Of a stretch of 64,000 bases of DNA, positions 16,854 through 26,245 are shown piece by piece. How positions within the stretch are numbered: position 1 is the stretch's first letter; each line of letters starts with the position of its first letter. Below the pieces are notes generated by a model, which worked only from the letters and a program-made list of their open reading frames with translations, did no database searches and was not told where the DNA came from. Where the stretch lies: the NCBI RefSeq assembly GCF_014595945.1, contig NZ_JABXWU010000001.1, positions 868,001 to 932,000 of the forward strand, in the 5' to 3' direction. Source of the DNA: Alkalibacillus aidingensis. Lineage in GTDB: Bacteria; Bacillota; Bacilli; Bacillales; Alkalibacillaceae. A program made the position numbers and the translations under genes.

Positions 16854-17111
16854 CTATAACGGTTTAAATCTAAACTCATTATAGGATCTAGCCTCATTCA
16901 TTGTTTTAAAGTACCTGTGTACTGTGAGAATGTTATAATCACCGTTATAAATATAAAAAATATAGCACTCTTCTGACTCACTATGAGCAATCACTCGTGA
17001 GAGATGGTTGTTTCGAGGTTTATCGTCATAAGTCTGTATGTATTCTAACGTTTCATTTCGCTTTTCTAATAATCTTTTTACGTCTTCTTCTGTTGTAAAC
17101 GTATTTATCAT
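16854..17111 (-). CDS. Hypothetical protein, 85 aa
   Basis: Not recognised. An acidic-to-neutral small protein without TM: an N-terminal helix with alternating charges (TEEDVKRLLEKRNETLEYI) and an aromatic beta-like C-terminal half (CYIFYIYNGDYNILTVHRYF). AAAGGTGAG lies about 7 nt before the ATG, and this SD overlaps the stop of the 38-aa gene just upstream, so the two are probably translationally coupled. Confidence 0.6.
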   Translation of the reverse strand: MINTFTTEEDVKRLLEKRNETLEYIQTYDDKPRNNHLSRVIAHSESEECYIFYIYNGDYNILTVHRYFKTMNEARSYNEFRFKPL

Positions 17112-17119
17112 ATTTTAAC

Positions 17120-17236
17120 TCACCTTTCCAAAACTAATAGTATAATCGTAAATATCATTAATGATAATGAAAATACTGCTAGTTTTATTTCATTATTTAG
17201 ACGCTTATCCTTTGTTATTTTTTCTCTCTTTTGCAT
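17120..17236 (-). CDS. Small single-TM protein, 38 aa
   Basis: ATG at 17236 has GGAGG 5 nt upstream. Sequence: basic/acidic N-terminus MQKREKITKDKRLNNEIK, then one hydrophobic helix (about residues 19-36) ending LLVLER. Its stop (17120-17122) overlaps the SD of the following 85-aa gene, supporting a two-gene unit. No function known. Confidence 0.55.
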   Translation of the reverse strand: MQKREKITKDKRLNNEIKLAVFSLSLMIFTIILLVLER

Positions 17237-17249
17237 GTCTACCTCCGAA

Positions 17250-17369
17250 TTATGCTTGCAAGTAGTGTTCTAAGTCTTGAATACGTTTACCTGTTGTTTG
17301 AAACTCTGTGACTTGAATCTCGTAACCTTCTTGTTGAGGAAATTTTTCTTCAAATAAGTTAAGCATCAT
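17250..17369 (-). CDS. Possible small protein or gene remnant, 39 aa
   Basis: The frame from ATG 17369 encodes MMLNLFEEKFPQQEGYEIQV, then TEFQTTGKRIQDLEHYLQA. It is compositionally protein-like but lacks a usable SD: the only GGAGG lies 17 nt away inside the rplT terminator. It ends 13 nt before the 38-aa gene. It could be the tail of a gene whose 5' end was lost at the island junction, or a weakly translated ORF. Confidence 0.35.
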   Translation of the reverse strand: MMLNLFEEKFPQQEGYEIQVTEFQTTGKRIQDLEHYLQA

Positions 17370-17378
17370 CTTTAGTAC

Positions 17379-17412
17379 AAAAAAAGCCCCTCCCTATTTA
17401 GGAGAAGCTTTT
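17379..17412 (-). terminator. Terminator of infC-rpmI-rplT
   Basis: Minus strand: AAGCTTCTCCT-aaat-AGGGAGGGGCTT with G-U pairs, then a T run. It lies directly after the rplT stop. Confidence 0.85.
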
Positions 17413-17421
17413 AATCAACGT

Positions 17422-17778
17422 TTATTTTAAAGCTGCTTTTGCTTTGTCGGCTAGCTGAGCAAAACCTTTTTCATCATTCACTGCTAAGTCTGCTAGCATT
17501 TTACGGTTTACTTCGATACCAGCAAGCTTTAAACCGTGCATTAGACGGCTGTATGAAATGTCGTTCATACGTGCTGCCGCGTTAATACGTGCGATCCATA
17601 ATTTACGGAAATCACGTTTTTTCTGACGGCGATCACGGTATGCATACTGACCTGATTTCATAACCTGTTGTTTTGCTGTTTTAAATAACGTTCTTTTCGA
17701 ACCATAATAACCTTTAGCTAGTTTCAACGTACGCTTACGACGTTGACGTGTAACTGTTCCACCTTTAACACGTGGCAT
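17422..17778 (-). CDS. rplT: 50S ribosomal protein L20
   Basis: A 118-aa, highly basic early-assembly 23S rRNA-binding protein. The family sequence is intact ([16 protein letters not shown] start, [36 protein letters not shown]). In Bacilli L20 also represses its operon by binding the infC leader. It is third in infC-rpmI-rplT and is followed by a terminator. Confidence 0.99.
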   Translation of the reverse strand: MPRVKGGTVTRQRRKRTLKLAKGYYGSKRTLFKTAKQQVMKSGQYAYRDRRQKKRDFRKLWIARINAAARMNDISYSRLMHGLKLAGIEVNRKMLADLAVNDEKGFAQLADKAKAALK

Positions 17779-17824
17779 GGTAATCCCTCCTGTAATCGAT
17801 CTTTCTAGTTATCTTAAAACGAAC

Positions 17825-18025
17825 TTATTTTTTATAAGGCATTAATTTGTTTAGACGAGTTTCATCACTCTTTGCAACTAAACCGCTCTTAACTAGACGG
17901 CGCTTTTGCTTTTTCGTTTTGTTACGGAATAAGTGACTTGTAAATGCGTGAGAACGCTTGAATTTACCTGAACCAGTTCTCTTAAAACGCTTCTGTGAAC
18001 TCTTGTGCGTCTTCATTTTTGGCAT
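17825..18025 (-). CDS. rpmI: 50S ribosomal protein L35
   Basis: A 66-aa basic protein with the L35 pattern ([20 protein letters not shown], then [20 protein letters not shown]). It lies between infC and rplT in the conserved translation operon. SD GGAGG precedes the ATG. Confidence 0.99.
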   Translation of the reverse strand: MPKMKTHKSSQKRFKRTGSGKFKRSHAFTSHLFRNKTKKQKRRLVKSGLVAKSDETRLNKLMPYKK

Positions 18026-18058
18026 AATAAAATCCTCCTTCAGTATTTGTTGCTCACC

Positions 18059-18574
18059 TTATTTTTCGTTTTTAGGAGCAAGCATTAAGAACATATTGCG
18101 CCCTTCCATCTTCGGTTTTGTTTCAACATTAGCTAGTTCGCTACATGCATCAGCAAAACGTTCAAGTACCTTCTGACCTAAATCTTTATGCGTGATTGCG
18201 CGACCACGGAATCGAACACTAACCTTCACTTTATCACCTTTGTTAAGAAACTTTTGAGCGTTTCTTACTTTTGTGTTAAAGTCATGATCCTCAATTTGAG
18301 GTGTCAGACGTACTTCTTTAACATTGATCACCTTTTGTTTCTTGCGCTGCTCTTTTTCTTTCTTCTGTTGTTCAAAACGGTATTTACCGTAGTCCATAAT
18401 ACGAGCAACAGGCGGTTTTGCATTTGGTGCAACTAAGACGAGGTCTAAGTTAGCATTCTCTGCAATGTCCAATGCTTCTTGGCGTGATTTCACGCCTAAT
18501 TGTTCACCATTCACGTCAATGAGTCTTAATTCTTTAGCTCGAATTCCCTCATTAACATTCATATCCTTGCTAAT
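18059..18574 (-). CDS. infC: Translation initiation factor IF-3 (AUU start)
   Basis: A 171-aa IF-3 that keeps ribosomal subunits apart and proofreads start selection. Both domains are present: the N-terminal domain ([22 protein letters not shown]), a basic linker ([14 protein letters not shown]) and the C-terminal domain ([27 protein letters not shown]). The first residues [12 protein letters not shown] align with family N-termini, and the SD GGAGG is 9 nt before ATT at 18574, so the start is the rare AUU known for infC. A longer frame from TTG would run through the SD itself. Confidence 0.93.
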   Translation of the reverse strand: MSKDMNVNEGIRAKELRLIDVNGEQLGVKSRQEALDIAENANLDLVLVAPNAKPPVARIMDYGKYRFEQQKKEKEQRKKQKVINVKEVRLTPQIEDHDFNTKVRNAQKFLNKGDKVKVSVRFRGRAITHKDLGQKVLERFADACSELANVETKPKMEGRNMFLMLAPKNEK

Positions 18575-18592
18575 AGTGAGCCACCTCCACAA

Positions 18593-18795
18593 AATCTTTG
18601 AAAATTAAGGCAATCTCGACAAGTGATTTCTGTAAAACAACATAAAAAAAGTGTCGGTACACATACTGCACCCACACGACAATTTTCTCATGGTATACGA
18701 TCAAACGTATAAATAGAAAATAAATCAAACCTGCCAACTGCTCCAAGCGTCGATCAGGTGAGAAGCGGGTGCTTCTACTTGTCATTAATTCGCCT
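18593..18795 (-). promoter_or_regulatory. L20-type autoregulatory leader of infC operon
   Basis: On the minus strand a paired region GTAGAAGCACCCGCTTCTCACC is followed by GATCGACGCTTGGAGC and a GGCAGG segment, similar to known Firmicute L20 leaders. Further down, a hairpin (TGTCG...CGACA) ends in seven T (about 18682-18644), a premature terminator upstream of infC. Binding of L20 to the leader is known for Bacillus. Here the assignment rests on pattern and position. Confidence 0.75.
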
Positions 18796-18886
18796 TATTT
18801 AATTACTCTATCAAGTATAACGACGTAGTTGATAGTTGTCAAGAAAAATATGAGGCAGTCACGTTAAACACGCAACTGCCTAAAAA

Positions 18887-20827
18887 TTATAACTGACGAT
18901 GAGTAATTTCGTCAACTATATTCTTAATAAATTCATCTAAACTAACTGTCTGGCTATCCTTCTCTCCATACTTACGGATATTAACGGCCTCTTGATTCAT
19001 TTCTTGATCCCCTAATACTAATGAGTACGGAATCTTTTGCGTTTGTGATTCGCGAATCTTATAACCTAATTTTTCATCACGTACATCTAACTCGACACGC
19101 ACGCCAGCTTCTTGCAACCGTTCTTCTACTTTTTTGGAATATTCCATATGGGCATCTAAAGATACTGGAATAATACGTACCTGTTCTGGCGCTAACCAAG
19201 TTGGAAAAGCTCCTTTGTATTCTTCAATTAAGAAAGCTACAAACCGTTCCATAGTTGATACAACACCACGGTGAATAACGACTGGTCGGTGTTCCTTACC
19301 ATCTTCTCCGATGTAAGTTAAGTCAAAGCGCTCCGGTAAATGGAAGTCTAATTGAACTGTCGATAGCGTCTCATCTTTTCCAAGAGCCGTTTTCACTTGA
19401 ACGTCTAGCTTTGGACCGTAGAAAGCCGCTTCACCTTGAGCTTCAACGTGTTCAACGCCCATCTCTTCCATCGTTTCTTTTAATAATGCTTCTGCCTTAT
19501 TCCACATTTCATCGTTATCTACGTACTTCTCTTTATCTTCTGGATCGCGATAGGACAAGCGGAAGTAATAGTCATTAATTCCAAAGTCTTTGTATACGTT
19601 TTGAATTAAACGTACTACTCGCGTAAACTCGTCTTTTAATTGATCAGGACGTGCAAAAATATGTGCGTCATTAAGTGTCATCCCCCGTACACGTTGTAAT
19701 CCTGCTAGGGCACCTGACATTTCATGACGATGCATCGTCCCTAGTTCCGCAATACGTACCGGTAAATTACGATAGCTATGAAGCTGGTTCTTATAAACCA
19801 TCATATGGTGTGGACAGTTCATTGGACGCAGAACTAGGTCTTCATTATCCATTTCCATAGTTGGGAACATATCCTCTTGGTAATGATCCCAGTGACCACT
19901 TGTTTTATATAAGTCAACACTACCTAAAACAGGTGTATAAACGTGGTCATAGCCTAAACGCTCTTCAATATCAACAATATAACGCTCAATCGTACGGCGA
20001 ATCGTTGCACCTTTAGGTAGCCATAGTGGTAAGCCTTGTCCCACCTTTTGAGAAACGGTAAAAATTTCTAACTCTTTACCTAATTTACGGTGGTCACGCT
20101 CCTTAGCTTCTTCTAATAATCGTAAATGCTCTTCTAACTGACCTTTCTTCTCAAAAGCTGTTCCATAGATACGTTGAAGCATTTTATTATTGCTATCACC
20201 ACGCCAATATGCACCTGAGATTGATAATAGTTTAAACACTTTAATCTTACCTGTATGTGGTACATGGACACCACGACAGAGGTCAAAGAATTCACCTTGT
20301 TCGTAAATCGTTACATCTTCACCTTCAGGAATATCATCAATTAATTCTAGTTTGAGTTCGTCACCAATCTCACGGTAACGTTCTTTTGCTTCCTCACGTG
20401 AAACTTCAACACGGCGAATTTCTAATGCTTCATCGACAATCTTTTTCATTTCTTTTTCAATCTTTGGTAGATCTTCAGGAGTAATGGTCTCCTCCATGTC
20501 AATATCGTAATAGAATCCACCTTCAATCACAGGACCTACACCTAATTTCACATTCCCATACAAACGCTTAATCGCTTGTGCCATTAAGTGGGCTGTTGAG
20601 TGTCTTAACACCTCTAACCCTTCATCATCACGGTATGTAATGATTTGAATTTCACCGTCTTCTACAAGTTCTGTACGTAGATCAACCATCTCACCGTTAA
20701 ATTTACCGGCTAAGGCTTGTTTCTTTAACCCAGAACTGATAGAAGCAGCTATATCTTCAGTGGTTGTTCCTTTAGGGAACTCCTTTGCATTACCATCTGG
20801 AAATGTAACTTGGATCATTTCTGACAT
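18887..20827 (-). CDS. thrS: Threonine-tRNA ligase
   Basis: A 646-aa class II synthetase. TGS domain (about 1-60), editing-domain zinc motif ([16 protein letters not shown] and later [11 protein letters not shown]), catalytic core with [14 protein letters not shown] and the motif 2 region ([20 protein letters not shown]), and anticodon-binding C-terminus. Two ATG codons (20830, 20827) follow AAAGGAG. The second, giving [12 protein letters not shown], is preferred by spacing (8 nt) and by B. subtilis. A GTG upstream is too close to the SD. A T-box leader controls it. Confidence 0.97.
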   Translation of the reverse strand: MSEMIQVTFPDGNAKEFPKGTTTEDIAASISSGLKKQALAGKFNGEMVDLRTELVEDGEIQIITYRDDEGLEVLRHSTAHLMAQAIKRLYGNVKLGVGPVIEGGFYYDIDMEETITPEDLPKIEKEMKKIVDEALEIRRVEVSREEAKERYREIGDELKLELIDDIPEGEDVTIYEQGEFFDLCRGVHVPHTGKIKVFKLLSISGAYWRGDSNNKMLQRIYGTAFEKKGQLEEHLRLLEEAKERDHRKLGKELEIFTVSQKVGQGLPLWLPKGATIRRTIERYIVDIEERLGYDHVYTPVLGSVDLYKTSGHWDHYQEDMFPTMEMDNEDLVLRPMNCPHHMMVYKNQLHSYRNLPVRIAELGTMHRHEMSGALAGLQRVRGMTLNDAHIFARPDQLKDEFTRVVRLIQNVYKDFGINDYYFRLSYRDPEDKEKYVDNDEMWNKAEALLKETMEEMGVEHVEAQGEAAFYGPKLDVQVKTALGKDETLSTVQLDFHLPERFDLTYIGEDGKEHRPVVIHRGVVSTMERFVAFLIEEYKGAFPTWLAPEQVRIIPVSLDAHMEYSKKVEERLQEAGVRVELDVRDEKLGYKIRESQTQKIPYSLVLGDQEMNQEAVNIRKYGEKDSQTVSLDEFIKNIVDEITHRQL

Positions 20828-20863
20828 CATGCGCACTCCTTTTCATTATTTTAATTTTGCCTA

Positions 20864-21135
20864 AAAATAAAAAACACTCGTCCCTATGTCACAAAAGGGA
20901 CGAGTGATATACCCGTGGTTCCACCCTGATTCTGCAAATTGCAGCACTCAGTCGATCGTTATCGCCGATAGACGTTCATTGCTACTCAATCATTTCACAA
21001 TGAATGCTCAGAGGTGGTAAACAAAATGTCATGCTTGAAAGCTCGCAGCCTAGGCTTTCTTCTCTGTAAAGCTGTTTCACTTTGCTCGTGTCCTCATCAA
21101 AGCATTAACCGTATAAAATTAATTATGTAGTATTA
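20864..21135 (-). promoter_or_regulatory. T-box leader of thrS (Thr, specifier probably ACC)
   Basis: Minus strand: T-box AGGGTGGAACCACGG near 20930, then the terminator CACTCGTCCC...GGGACGAGTG with a T run (about 20905-20868). TGG is followed by A, which would pair with U73, the expected discriminator of tRNA-Thr. A specifier ACC followed by A lies at 21018-21016 in stem I. A promoter-like TATAAT occurs near 21130. Confidence 0.9.
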
Positions 21136-21197
21136 TAACGGTATCCACAGAGAAAATCAAGCACGGGTATATCATGATGCGCTTTGTCAGTTAATTA

Positions 21198-22010
21198 TTA
21201 ATCGTTAGCTCTTTTTAATTTTGACTGAAATGGAAATTGTTCAATTGGATATAAACGTATACGCTCTTGAAAAATATTCATTAAGCTATAAATTTCATGA
21301 ACCTTACCGTTAGAAGCGTACACGTCAACCTTCTCAGGTGCAATAGCTAACAATTTACTAATAACTTTTGACTGGTCCATTTGCTCTTGAAATGGTATTG
21401 AGGCAGATGAAATAATGTGGTCTTGGATGATCTGCCCGTTCTGACGAAATAAAATTGGATGATTCCTGTAGTAAACGATCACGTGGCTGAAGAATGGCTC
21501 TTGATCTTCAATATACGTCCTTAGCTGGTGCATTCGATCTTGGAAAAGCATTTCTTCTTTCCATTCTTCAATTCCATATCCAACAATCTCAAACCAATCA
21601 TCTTCAAGAAGAAATAATTGTTGATAAATCTCATTCATATTAATTTCCGTCAAATCTTCTAGGTGATAGATAAACTGAACTAGCCTTTCATATAAAGAGT
21701 GCTTGAATTCACTATGCAGGATCTTAGGAGTGGTACTAAGTGAGATGACATAAGGAATAATTTGTTCAACTTCTCGTTGATCAAAATAGTAGGCTTCTTG
21801 AAGAATTTTTTGAGCAATTCTTGGAACATAAACATCTAAAATAAATGGATAAATAAAGTCAATTAAGCTTGTCCGATTAAATTGATAATTCGGTAACGTG
21901 ATGGTGCGACTATCTATGTTGGCGATACCTCCATGCTCAGTGGTAATTAGATACAAATTAAACTGGTTTGCCTCATGATCGTTTCTAAATAAAAAACTCG
22001 TTTCTTTCAC
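21198..22010 (-). CDS. ytxC: Sporulation-associated protein YtxC
   Basis: A 270-aa YtxC-like protein, matched mainly by position between dnaI and thrS and by length (B. subtilis about 281 aa). No catalytic motif seen; the protein is helical and acidic with many aromatic residues. A frame from 22028 is open, but GAGGG lies 7 nt before the GTG at 22010, giving MKETSFLFRND, so that start is chosen. The exact role in sporulation is unknown. Confidence 0.8.
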   Translation of the reverse strand: MKETSFLFRNDHEANQFNLYLITTEHGGIANIDSRTITLPNYQFNRTSLIDFIYPFILDVYVPRIAQKILQEAYYFDQREVEQIIPYVISLSTTPKILHSEFKHSLYERLVQFIYHLEDLTEINMNEIYQQLFLLEDDWFEIVGYGIEEWKEEMLFQDRMHQLRTYIEDQEPFFSHVIVYYRNHPILFRQNGQIIQDHIISSASIPFQEQMDQSKVISKLLAIAPEKVDVYASNGKVHEIYSLMNIFQERIRLYPIEQFPFQSKLKRAND

Positions 22011-22095
22011 AACACATCCCTCTTTCATACACCAAGGTAGTACAGTTTATGAAAGAGAAAGCTAAAACATGAGACAACCAGCGTATAAAGTTTCA

Positions 22096-23028
22096 CTAAT
22101 TACGATGGTTTTTACCTGTTACTTCAACAGGTTCACTAACTTGCCTTATTCTTTCCATAATTCGCGCGGCCTTTAACTGATCAATTTCACCTTTACCTGA
22201 CTTAGCAAGCATCGATTCTAATTCGGTCAAGTTATAATTTGATGTAAAGAATACCGGTAACCGTTCCATCATTCGGTATTGTAAAATGGCACCTAACACC
22301 TCATCCCGGAACCAGGGTGATAAGAACTCAGCTCCAATATCATCAAAAACGAGTACAGAGGCACGCTTAAATTTATCAATTTTTTCATTAATCGTTGAAT
22401 CACTTATGGAAGCTTTCATTTCCCGAACGAACTCGGGCATATAAATTAACATCGTATCCACTTGTTTACTCGATAGCTCATTAGCTAAAGCAGCTAAGAA
22501 ATAGGTTTTGCCCACCCCAAAGCTTCCATGAAGGTATAACCCTTTTCTAGGTAAGCTTTGGTTACATTCTTCATAAAATACTCTAACCTTTCTTAACGCC
22601 TCATCCCTACCTTCTTCACTCACTTTTATTTGCGAAAATGAAGCCTCTTCAATTTCTTTAGGCATGTGTAAGCTTTGAACAAAAGAGCGCTGTTTTTGGT
22701 TTTGAATTTGTTTCTCTTTACGTGGACATTCATGATAGATCAACTTAATTCTACCATTTTGTACACGGGCTTCAGGTACATATCCTGGAATAACGTTTAT
22801 ACAACTACCTAGAGAAGAGCACTTCTCACAACGCTTCGATTGATAGTCATATTCATAGAGTTTAATTAACTGCTGATCAATTTTCTCTTGCGTCAACTCC
22901 GGATTGTTTACTAACAGCTCTTGGACTTGTTTTGATGATAATATTTTTTCACGCATGTCTTCCATAGAGGCCTGAAAACTCTCTTTACCTTTAAGCCAGT
23001 GCTTTATAGCGTTTTGTATCGGTTCCAT
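22096..23028 (-). CDS. dnaI: Primosomal protein DnaI (helicase loader)
   Basis: A 310-aa AAA+ ATPase that loads the DnaC helicase at oriC and restart sites. The N-terminal domain (1-130) has a zinc-binding-like CEKCSSLGSC and a later Cys. The C-terminal AAA+ domain carries Walker A (GSFGVGKTYFL), Walker B (VLVFDDIGAE) and sensor-1-like FFTSNYNL. It starts 7 nt after dnaB, as in B. subtilis dnaB-dnaI. Confidence 0.96.
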   Translation of the reverse strand: MEPIQNAIKHWLKGKESFQASMEDMREKILSSKQVQELLVNNPELTQEKIDQQLIKLYEYDYQSKRCEKCSSLGSCINVIPGYVPEARVQNGRIKLIYHECPRKEKQIQNQKQRSFVQSLHMPKEIEEASFSQIKVSEEGRDEALRKVRVFYEECNQSLPRKGLYLHGSFGVGKTYFLAALANELSSKQVDTMLIYMPEFVREMKASISDSTINEKIDKFKRASVLVFDDIGAEFLSPWFRDEVLGAILQYRMMERLPVFFTSNYNLTELESMLAKSGKGEIDQLKAARIMERIRQVSEPVEVTGKNHRN

Positions 23029-23035
23029 TTATCAA

Positions 23036-24436
23036 TCATCCTTCATGTTTCGATTGTGAAAAGCTTTTAAAGAAAGCTTCTAAATCCTTACCTTCATCAG
23101 GTTGCTTTTCGTTAGCTGGTGTGGCTTGCTTAGCCTGTTCTTGTTGCTTTTGCTCTTTAAACCATTTAGGTAAAACTTCATTCGATTTCGCAGCAGACCG
23201 TTTTTCATTTTTTTGTTTCTTCTTCTCTTGCCACTTCTGATACATGTGATGTTCACGTTTGGCTATGTCCATCGCTTCTTTAGCTGTCGTGATTTTCTCA
23301 CGGCTCCAATGTGCTGCAATCGTATCTAAATAATTTCTCGATAATTTATTGCCATTTTTCTTCAACACATAATGAACTAATACGTTCGTCACTGGTTGCG
23401 TCAACCCATGCTCTTCCATCAGATTCGTAATCATTTCAATTTCTTTCATAGAAGCGATACCTGAGCTTGAATGGTCCTCTAGTAGTTCCCTGTGGGTAAT
23501 CGAATTAAAATGGTGTATTAACTGATCCTCTTTAGATACAGCTTCTTCTTTCGATGGTGTACTCTCGGAGGCCTGTCCTGTTTCTGGCTCAGGATTGGTT
23601 ACTTCAGTCATTTCACTTTTAGCATATAATCTAGGGGGAACCGTTCCATGCTTCTTATGATAAATATCCTTACACATATCTAAAAATTCTTGTCGATCAA
23701 ATATAGCATCTTCTGTAACTGCCCACAACAAAGCCTTTTCTAACTCTAAGTAATCCACATCAAAAATTTTGATCATTTTCTCCATATAATTAAGGTTAGA
23801 TGGGGTTAAGATTTTTTTAGGTTCGACTTGTTGTTGGGTCAACATTTTGTACAGCCACTCAATCGGAAGATCCGTTTCAATGACCACGGAATCTTCTTCC
23901 TTACTCTGTTTAGGAGAAGTTTTCGGCTTAGGGGTTGCAACAGTAGTAAATACCTCATCAAAAGTTTTAGTGACTTCCGTTACATTTGCAGGGAAACTTA
24001 GCTTGGGCGCCAACCTTTTTTGTAATTGATGATATACCTCTCTTCCAACATGGTGCTCCAAAAGCACTGATAAAGTTGGATGTTCAAAAAACTGTCTAGC
24101 TGATACAGGACGCTTCAAAAGATAATAGAATGTTGTATACGTTGCTTCTTCTTTATAACTTTTAAGTAAGCCAATTCCTTCTAACTTTTTACGAGCCTCA
24201 TAAAACTCATCTAAAGATATATTCAACAAACTCATCATTTGATGATGGGAGATAGATGATTGTGTTGATCTATTATCCGATTCTTTCCATAAGGCTTGGA
24301 ATACGGCAATACTCTTCATTCCTATAAGTGGTTGGTATAGTAAAGTTAAAACAGATTCTACGTCCTGAAAGAACGAATTTTGTTGGATGATTTTCATTCG
24401 ATCATTGGGTAACAGGTGTTTCATTCTCTCTTGCAC
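23036..24436 (-). CDS. dnaB: Replication initiation and membrane attachment protein DnaB
   Basis: A 466-aa initiator/primosome protein of Firmicutes (unrelated to E. coli DnaB helicase). An N-terminal DDBH1-type domain (LYQPLIGMKSIAVFQALW) and a C-terminal DnaB_2/DDBH2 domain (about 310-390, with EMITNLMEEHGL and NYLDTIAAHWSREKI) are joined by a low-complexity acidic linker. The tail is rich in K, Q and E. GTG at 24436 follows AAGGGAGGGG; upstream codons overlap the SD. Confidence 0.9.
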   Translation of the reverse strand: MQERMKHLLPNDRMKIIQQNSFFQDVESVLTLLYQPLIGMKSIAVFQALWKESDNRSTQSSISHHQMMSLLNISLDEFYEARKKLEGIGLLKSYKEEATYTTFYYLLKRPVSARQFFEHPTLSVLLEHHVGREVYHQLQKRLAPKLSFPANVTEVTKTFDEVFTTVATPKPKTSPKQSKEEDSVVIETDLPIEWLYKMLTQQQVEPKKILTPSNLNYMEKMIKIFDVDYLELEKALLWAVTEDAIFDRQEFLDMCKDIYHKKHGTVPPRLYAKSEMTEVTNPEPETGQASESTPSKEEAVSKEDQLIHHFNSITHRELLEDHSSSGIASMKEIEMITNLMEEHGLTQPVTNVLVHYVLKKNGNKLSRNYLDTIAAHWSREKITTAKEAMDIAKREHHMYQKWQEKKKQKNEKRSAAKSNEVLPKWFKEQKQQEQAKQATPANEKQPDEGKDLEAFFKSFSQSKHEG

Positions 24437-24462
24437 AATCACCCCTCCCTTCAAATTATATA

Positions 24463-24936
24463 CTACGATTGTTCATTATTTTTGGTTTTGTTGATCATAT
24501 CTTGTAACTCATTCATAAAAACATTGATGTCCTTAAATTGTCGATAAACCGAGGCAAAGCGAACATAGGCTACTTCATCAACCTCTGCTAGGCGATCCAT
24601 AATTAATTCACCAATCTCTTGACTCATAATCTCAGAGTGACCTTGATTACGTAATTCTCTTTCGACTTGAAATGCAATTTGCTCTATTTGTTCTAATGAA
24701 ACGGGACGCTTTTCACAAGATTTAATGAGTCCACGCTTTAACTTTTCACGGTTAAATTCCTCACGTGTACCTTCTTTCTTTACGACGATCAGTGGAATCT
24801 CCTCTAAACGTTCAAATGTGGTAAAACGATATTGGCAAACATCACATTCACGACGTCTTCTAATTGATTTTCCTTCGTCAATCGGTCGCGAATCTAATAC
24901 TTTAGTATTTTTATCATCACAATTCGGGCATTTCAT
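24463..24936 (-). CDS. nrdR: Transcriptional repressor NrdR
   Basis: A 157-aa ribonucleotide-reductase regulator. The N-terminal zinc ribbon has Cys3, Cys6, Cys31 and Cys34 with the RRRRECDVC stretch. An ATP-cone domain follows (about 49-139, [22 protein letters not shown]). First gene of the nrdR-dnaB-dnaI-ytxC run. In B. subtilis speD precedes nrdR; here it is absent and gapB is next. Confidence 0.97.
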   Translation of the reverse strand: MKCPNCDDKNTKVLDSRPIDEGKSIRRRRECDVCQYRFTTFERLEEIPLIVVKKEGTREEFNREKLKRGLIKSCEKRPVSLEQIEQIAFQVERELRNQGHSEIMSQEIGELIMDRLAEVDEVAYVRFASVYRQFKDINVFMNELQDMINKTKNNEQS

Positions 24937-25036
24937 ATTCTCGCCACCTTAAATTAGGTATAGAATGTTGTCAACATTTAGTCCATTATAACAAAGAATA
25001 TTAAGGATATACTAACTCATGTTTTTATTATAAATG

Positions 25037-25066
25037 AAAAAAGCCTTGTAATAAACAAGGCTTTTG
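25037..25066 (-). terminator. Terminator of gapB
   Basis: AAAAGCCTTGT-ttatt-ACAAGGCTTTTTT read on the minus strand, about 40 nt after the gapB stop. Confidence 0.85.
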
Positions 25067-25105
25067 GGATTAGAAGATATATACAATTCATCAGTTTTGT
25101 AGTGG

Positions 25106-26113
25106 TTACAATTGATTACCTACATACTTCACTAGATCAACCACTCGACAAGAGTAACCCCACTCATTATCATACCAAGCTAACACTTTAACTTTACGAT
25201 CATCCATCACTATCGTTGATAATCCATCGACAATTGAAGAATATGGAGATGTTGTATAATCAATTGAGACTAACGGGTCATTATTAATGGATAAAATTCC
25301 ATTTAATGAGCCATTCATCGCATCATAAAACACTTGATTTACTTCATCTTCTGTTACGTCTTTTTGTAAATCGACAACTAGATCAACTAACGAAACATTA
25401 GGTGTTGGTACACGCAGTGCCATACCATGTAATTTACCGGTCAGGTTTGGTAGGACTTCGTTAATTGCTTTAGCTGCACCTGTTGAAGTTGGAATGATTG
25501 ATTGGGTACAACCACGTGCACGTCGCAAATCTTTATGAGGATTATCTAGATTCTTTTGGTCATTTGTAAAAGCATGAACAGTGGTCATCAAGCCATTTTC
25601 AATACCAAATTGTTCATGTAAGACTTTTGCTACTGGTGCAAGACAGTTTGTCGTACAAGACGCATTAGAAATAACATGATGTTCATCTACATTGTATGTC
25701 TCTTCATTAACACCCATCACAATCGTGTGGTCTGCAGGCTTCCCTGGTGCAGTTAAAACCACTTTCTTGGCACCTGCGGTTATATGGGGTTTTGCTTCTT
25801 CATTAGAGTTGAACTTACCTGTTGCTTCAACAACAATATCAATATTTAATTCATCCCAAGGAAGCTCAGCTGGATTACGGTTAGATACTTTTTTAATCAG
25901 TTGTCGATCAACGAATATCTCATCATCTTTTACTTCAACTTCACCGTCATAAATTCCATGAACGGAATCATATTTAATTAAATGAGCTAACGTTTCAGCT
26001 GGATAGCTAGCATTAATTGCTACGACTTCTAGTTGATTATCTTTCATTGCTCGACGAAAAACCATTCTTCCAATTCTACCAAATCCATTTATTGCAATAC
26101 GTGTTACACTCAT
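25106..26113 (-). CDS. gapB: Glyceraldehyde-3-phosphate dehydrogenase, GapB type
   Basis: A 335-aa GAPDH. Rossmann motif GFGRIGRMVFR (about 10-20), catalytic Cys in SNASCTTNCLAP (about 150) and C-terminal AWYDNEWGYSCR. Synteny with coaE and nrdR points to the gluconeogenic, NADP-preferring GapB, rather than the glycolytic GapA found with pgk/tpi. Cofactor preference is inferred. In B. subtilis gapB is repressed by CcpN on glucose; no site was identified here. Confidence 0.93.
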   Translation of the reverse strand: MSVTRIAINGFGRIGRMVFRRAMKDNQLEVVAINASYPAETLAHLIKYDSVHGIYDGEVEVKDDEIFVDRQLIKKVSNRNPAELPWDELNIDIVVEATGKFNSNEEAKPHITAGAKKVVLTAPGKPADHTIVMGVNEETYNVDEHHVISNASCTTNCLAPVAKVLHEQFGIENGLMTTVHAFTNDQKNLDNPHKDLRRARGCTQSIIPTSTGAAKAINEVLPNLTGKLHGMALRVPTPNVSLVDLVVDLQKDVTEDEVNQVFYDAMNGSLNGILSINNDPLVSIDYTTSPYSSIVDGLSTIVMDDRKVKVLAWYDNEWGYSCRVVDLVKYVGNQL

Positions 26114-26245
26114 TTAGATTCCCCCTACCCATTAATGTTATACTCTTTATTTAAAATCTCAAAAATAGTATAACACATTTAACGGATATAGGTTAGTTTT
26201 TTTATGACAATTTAAGATAAAAAATTATTTGTTATAAGAGGAGGG

